Translations under genes and position numbers: made by a program
Shown here: positions 59,416 through 64,000 of the stretch, piece after piece
Position numbering within the stretch: the first letter of the stretch is position 1
Layout of the letters: the number at the start of each line of letters is the position of its first letter
From: Nymphaea colorata
Taxonomy: Eukaryota; Streptophyta; Magnoliopsida; Nymphaeales; Nymphaeaceae
Reading direction: 5' to 3'
DNA: 64,000 nt
NCBI RefSeq assembly: GCF_008831285.2
Contig: NC_045149.1
Location: forward strand, 22,078,535-22,142,534
The notes under the pieces: model-generated
What the model was told of the DNA's origin: nothing
What the model saw: only the letters and a program-made list of their open reading frames with translations
Databases searched by the model: none

Positions 59416-61166
59416 CTCTCTCTCTCTCTTATTTTCTTTTCTTTTCGTTTTTGAGAACCATGAATTTAAGATCAGACCCTTCCCTCTTTGAACTTAAATC
59501 CGACTTTTCTGATGCAAATAATAAAACAAGGATCTTAAGTGAGTTTGATGAACTGTGGATTTACCAGGGAACTTTTGTCATATCAGCAAAAGCAAGCTAT
59601 GTAAGATCCACATTAGTTTCTTGGATTTCAAATTTGGAGTAATCAAATGCTCCATAAAAGCATTTGAACAAAGATAAAACAATGAATATGGTGTAAAATG
59701 CGACTCCCATGCATCAGCCCGGTGAATAAAATCTCTTCACTGATTTAATTTGAAACAGCTGACTCTACCTGATTCTGATTCTGATGCACATCCTAATTTC
59801 AACCAAATTCTAGAAGAGTTTAGAATCAGTGCTGTTAATGTGATTGTGTCTCACTCTTATGATCTTCGCCTATATGACAAAAGATCCCTCACTATGTCTC
59901 ACTTTGTCCATGAGAAAAAAGAATCGGGCTCGGTCCTTTCAAGATCAAAATTTTAAATAGGACTGAGCATCGAATCGACCCGGCCACACAATAATCAGGC
60001 TCGGGCCAAGCCTCATATTGTGACTGCAGCGTAGTCTTGGCCTGACTGCTTACAACCCAGGCCCAAGTTTTGACCTCATTACAATAAAAAATGCTTTTAA
60101 TATGATTTAATATATAAATATAATTAATTATAAAAAATATATAAATAATAAAATATAAATTGTGGGGCTGAATTGGGCCAGCCCAATGCCCAATTTTAGG
60201 GCCTAAGCTCTAGTTGGGCCGGATAGTGGGTACATGTCGGGTACTGCCGCCTGATGCCCACCCTGAAGCCCTTCAAATATATCATTGAATACTTTGGCTG
60301 GGGCACTACCAGTTTATGAGGGTCTCTGTGAGTAGCTGCATGCTCTAGCCCACATGACGGTCGAGTCGTTGACACTTAGTCAAGTGTTTGCTTGAACCGT
60401 TATACTATTAAAAGGAAAGAGTGTCTCCATAATATATTCATTCAGTCAAAGCTAAACAAGCACCTAGTCATGGAGGTAATAATAGAACTCTACATGTCTT
60501 CATCTTCCTAATGGAGCACGTAGAGTTACAGCAGAACAGCAGACACACAGTGAAATCCTTGCAGAGGACGAAGTGGCCGGCAGAGGAGTGAGTGATGCCT
60601 CTGCTGTTATCCGGACAGCTTTCTCCTCAAGCTGAAGAACACATAGGCCCTGAAAGCGTAGGTAGTAGCCATGGGGTTATAATTTATAAACTCCCCAGCG
60701 CGCTATTATTGTATAAAAAGGCAATTTTTGTGGGCTGGTATAGGCAATTGCTCGCATTAGCGCACACTTAACTCCGCGAGCAGGCTCAGAGTCTCTTAAC
60801 CGAGTGCAGTTTTCTCATGCAGTAAGCTTGAATGAAAAGAGTCAGTGAGTTCTGATAGCAAAGTTGGTAGCAGATAAAGAGACAGACCCTGTCTGCTCCC
60901 TCCACGCTGCACAACCATAATCCCTTGGGATTCAGCTGCGTGAATGAAATCAAAATGAAGCAAATAATTGAAGGGAGGGAGATCAGTAGGGTGTCATAAT
61001 GCCCAGCTAGGCCTGCACATTTGCTTCCCCTCCACGTGAAGCCTCCTTGAAATCATGGAGGACTCAAAGGGGGAAGCAAGAGTGGACCTTCTGCAGCAAC
61101 AGTGGACCTTCTGCTCCCTCTCATGGGGAGCCTGCAATAATGGTTCTGCACTTTTTCTTCTCAAAA

Positions 61167-61307
61167 TCAATTACTTGCCGTGGCGGAGCTAGTTTAAGAA
61201 CACCCATATCTTGAGGGGCACGACTATATATAAATGAGCAAAAAACTATATGAAAATAAAGAATTTCTATGGGACTGGCCTTTCTATATGTGAGTCCGCC
61301 ACTGCTG
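61167..61307. mobile_element. small GTGGCGGA-ended element fragment
   Basis: CGTGGCGGAGCTAG near the left end and GAGTCCGCCACTGC at the right end are imperfect inverted repeats around about 140 bp. A related end (CTAGCTCTGCCCCTGC) occurs near 16080-16095 in VAP27 intron 2. I could not see a clean target duplication. Confidence 0.4.
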
Positions 61308-61849
61308 TAAGACCTGATGAAGTGAATGATTTGTAGAGAAAATTGAAGTTTAGTTGCAGTTTTCAGATTCAGGACCAACTCTCATGTCAACAGACTACTC
61401 GGGCCACCCTTTATTGACTCTCTGCATGGTGAAGGCTGAGATATATTAAGAGCGGAGTTGGGTAAAGCCTACAAAACTTGACTTCAAAAACGATCCATTC
61501 CGAGATCCAATCCTAGGAGAAATTACAGAATTTTGTATATGGGTATGTATGAATTTGATCCAGAATATTTTGCATATTCAGAGCAAAAAGGGGTAAAGCC
61601 TATAAAGTGTGCCCGGTGATTGTGAATCAAGATCCAAACCCGAAAGCTGGCTAAGCCATGGTACAGTTAGGATCTCGCCTGTAAACCGATGGTCCACAAT
61701 CTGCACTGGACAGTGTATTTTGACCATATTGCAGGCCATAATTTTAGGTAGTCTGAAAGCTACCTGAGAAAGTAAACAACTTAGTTACCTTCGATATCTG
61801 GGCCTCTTAAAGCTTACTTTGCAAAAATATCTTTCTCCCTCTCTCTCTC

Positions 61850-61912
61850 TCTTTTTGCATGTGTGTGTGTACGTGTGCACACATACACACACACACGCGC
61901 GTGCACACGTGT
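61850..61912. repeat. alternating purine-pyrimidine (TG/CA) tract
   Basis: A CT tract runs into TGTGTGTGTGTACGTGTGCA followed by ACACACACGCGCGTGCACAC. The TG half and CA half are near-complementary, so the tract can form a hairpin as well as left-handed DNA. A second such tract lies at 62571-62600. Confidence 0.85.
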
Positions 61913-64000
61913 TGCTAGAGCATGTTTTTAAAGACTTACTTGCGGTTTGTCTTACTCCCCATGTTTAATGTTTAAGAGGGACTGTTATCTCTTGTATTCT
62001 TGATTCTGAGTTGGTGAAAATTCTTGTAAGGCTGTAGGTGTAGGAGAACTTTGGTCTCTGAACCATGTAAAAAATCCTTGTGTGTTTTTTCTTTTTCTTC
62101 TTTATATGGTGAGAGGGAGATGTATATATATATAGAGAGAGGCCTTATTCTTAGCACGCTTATGTGTGCTTGCGTGCATGGATGCATGTGTGTAAGATTT
62201 GTGTTTCTCATTTGACTCATAACGTAGGTTTGCTTCAAGAAAAAGTAAAAAAAAGAAAAAGAGTTTGAAGCATCCACTTCTTCGTATAGGAAAAGGAAAA
62301 AAAAAAGGAGAGCTTGAAGCAACAATTTTTTCATGATAGTAGTCTATAGCAGCATGAGATGTTTCAAGGACAAGTTTTCAACTAATGGGAAGGTTGTGTT
62401 TCCTTACTCACCAGCAGGAGATATGATAGTACCGTGCAATCAAGAAGTTGTACAATCGCTCAATCCAAGACCTAAGTCCATTTCATATTGATCGCAATAA
62501 CAGATATATTAATGTCCTAGCAATGTTCGTGCAAGGGGTATGGAACAGGTTTGGACTTGTAATTTTGCTTCACACACACACGTGCGTGCACACACACATT
62601 TTCTATGGTTTCTTGTGTGAATCCAATTTGTGTGTATTTAATTAGCACCAAGTCACTTTGATTGATCACCGGAGCGGTAGAGACCCACTGCCCAATAAAG
62701 AATCAAAACTCTCACCCAACCATTTATCATTTTAGGGTCCATGGTTTGCTTTCGGTACTTAGTAAAGAGTCAAAACTCCCACCTAACCCTTTGTTCCCCT
62801 TAAGGCATATCGGTAACCCTCTTTCATGACACAGGATGTTGACAACCTTGATGCTCGAAATGAAGACCGGCCGCCTACCAGCCCCCACCACAAGCCATGA
62901 AACCAACCCCCTCATGGGCAACTCATCCAAAACTCATCACCAACATTAAAGTACATGTAAGCAAGCTCCATGTCTATAAGATTCATCACAGAAATCATAA
63001 GTTTTTCCCGGGTGTCACCATTGGCTCACAAAAATTGATCTACACTTTGAAAAGTCAATTTTTTTTTTTTATGTATCTCGTGTCCACGGAGTGTGCTTGA
63101 TCGGGTCCGTGTCATGTATATGCTTATGAAGGAAGAAAAGGAAAAGAAATGATGGATCTCAGAGATGACAAGATACCAACTTCGTTGGATGCATCACGCC
63201 AAGGGAAGGGGTCCAAGTCCAAGTTGCTGAGATGGTCCACATATGGAGCATCCCATGTGATTTGCCTGCTTTTTCATGTAGCACATGAATGCATGTTTTT
63301 AGAAAGGACATGCCATTACCCATGTTGTTTGGATTTATTTTACAGACACTGATCACTGCTGTTTGTATTGCATTAAGTGAAAGTATCTTAATCATGGTCT
63401 TAATTTTTTTGGCTAATTGTCTTTGCATCTCCAGATATGCAGTCCAATGTATTTTCAGTTGCGCGATAGGCTAATCCCACTGCTTGAGTGAAGGCCAAAG
63501 CTCCTCCCACCCCTCTTTCTCTCACCATTTTCAAGATCCAAGGCTGCTTTACGGTGCCTCGAGGAAGGTGACCCGCTATATACTACGTGCATATCAGTGG
63601 CCCCACTTTTGCAATACAGAGGGTTGATGCCGCTGGAGTTTGAAACGTCAGCCTATCATCCTCCACCCCGGCTGTTGCGCCAACCTCCTTGAGGATTATT
63701 CAGTCCAATATATTTAAATTAAAACTTACTTATGGTGTATAACATTTGGAACCAACCAGTTAATCATTGTGCTATCTAATAAGGAAACCATGCTTATAGG
63801 TTTGATTACTTAATCAAACACTGAGGATGATGTGATGTTTTTCTAATTTGTGAATATTATCGATTGATCATGTCGCAACATGAAAAAAATGCTTCTTGTG
63901 TGTGAAAACCTTGTTGCACCATATAGATTGTTCTAGATGCTGTAAAAAAAAGCTATGCAAATCTTATGCGTGAGCAGGAAGATATTTCACCCTACCACCT

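Larger units (their letters stand above)
57389..64000. other. gene-poor right end with repeat relics
   Basis: After the MSRA 3' UTR (about 57389-57560) I see no intact gene. The stretch contains the CACTA relic at 59102-59415, a GGGCC-rich family fragment near 59960-60250, a GTGGCGGA-terminated fragment at 61167-61307, and alternating TG/CA tracts at 61850-61912 and 62571-62600. Confidence 0.6.

Noticed and set aside
63149-63474. Overlapping frames on both strands near the right edge
   Set aside because: Both strands are open over the same bases and neither product resembles a known domain.

Overview
The window is nuclear DNA of a seed plant, most likely an angiosperm. Genes are broken into many short exons with GT-AG introns. 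Intergenic DNA is AT-rich and full of microsatellites and small DNA transposon relics. The recognisable proteins belong to plant families: VAP27, plant-type MSRA, CDC7-like kinase, plant WDR55 and a plastid-type unknown protein. I cannot place the species; the repeats are not diagnostic to me.

Layout, left to right. (1) 1300-1408, +: last exon of an organellar ribosomal protein bL19 gene. (2) 3467-9650, -: WDR55 homologue, 15 coding exons, 351 aa. (3) 13818-18831, +: VAP27-type VAMP-associated protein, 8 coding exons, 240 aa. (4) 21817-30069, +: CDC7-like kinase (DDK catalytic subunit), 15 coding exons, about 1073 aa, with E2F-like sites and upstream ORFs in front and a hAT-like element in its largest intron. 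(5) 31223-35396, -: conserved plastid-type protein of unknown function, 5 exons, 494 aa. (6) 43024-46530, -: arginine/serine-rich nuclear protein, 2 coding exons, 730 aa, probably with a 3.9-kb intron in its 5' leader. (7) 54809-57388, +: peptide methionine sulfoxide reductase A, 2 exons, 200 aa. For genes 2-7 every exon junction was checked for splice dinucleotides and reading phase, and all six models close in frame from ATG to stop.

Between genes lie transposon traces. Two non-autonomous hAT-like elements have 8-bp target duplications (26473-27434 and 40070-40981). There is a Tourist-like MITE (39425-39681), a decayed CACTA transposase-associated domain (59102-59415), a possible SINE (52001-52220), several diverged tandem duplications and long TA, GA and TG/CA tracts. 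From 57389 to 64000 I see no intact gene.

The genes look like ordinary neighbours, not a pathway. CDC7 (replication origin firing) and WDR55 (nucleolar/DDB1-linked growth control) are both proliferation genes, but nothing in the sequence links them. I found no convincing new multi-gene system. The most checkable leads are the E2F sites and leader ORFs of CDC7, the two hAT-like elements, the uncharacterised plastid-type protein and the unusual leader and trailer structure of the RS-protein gene.
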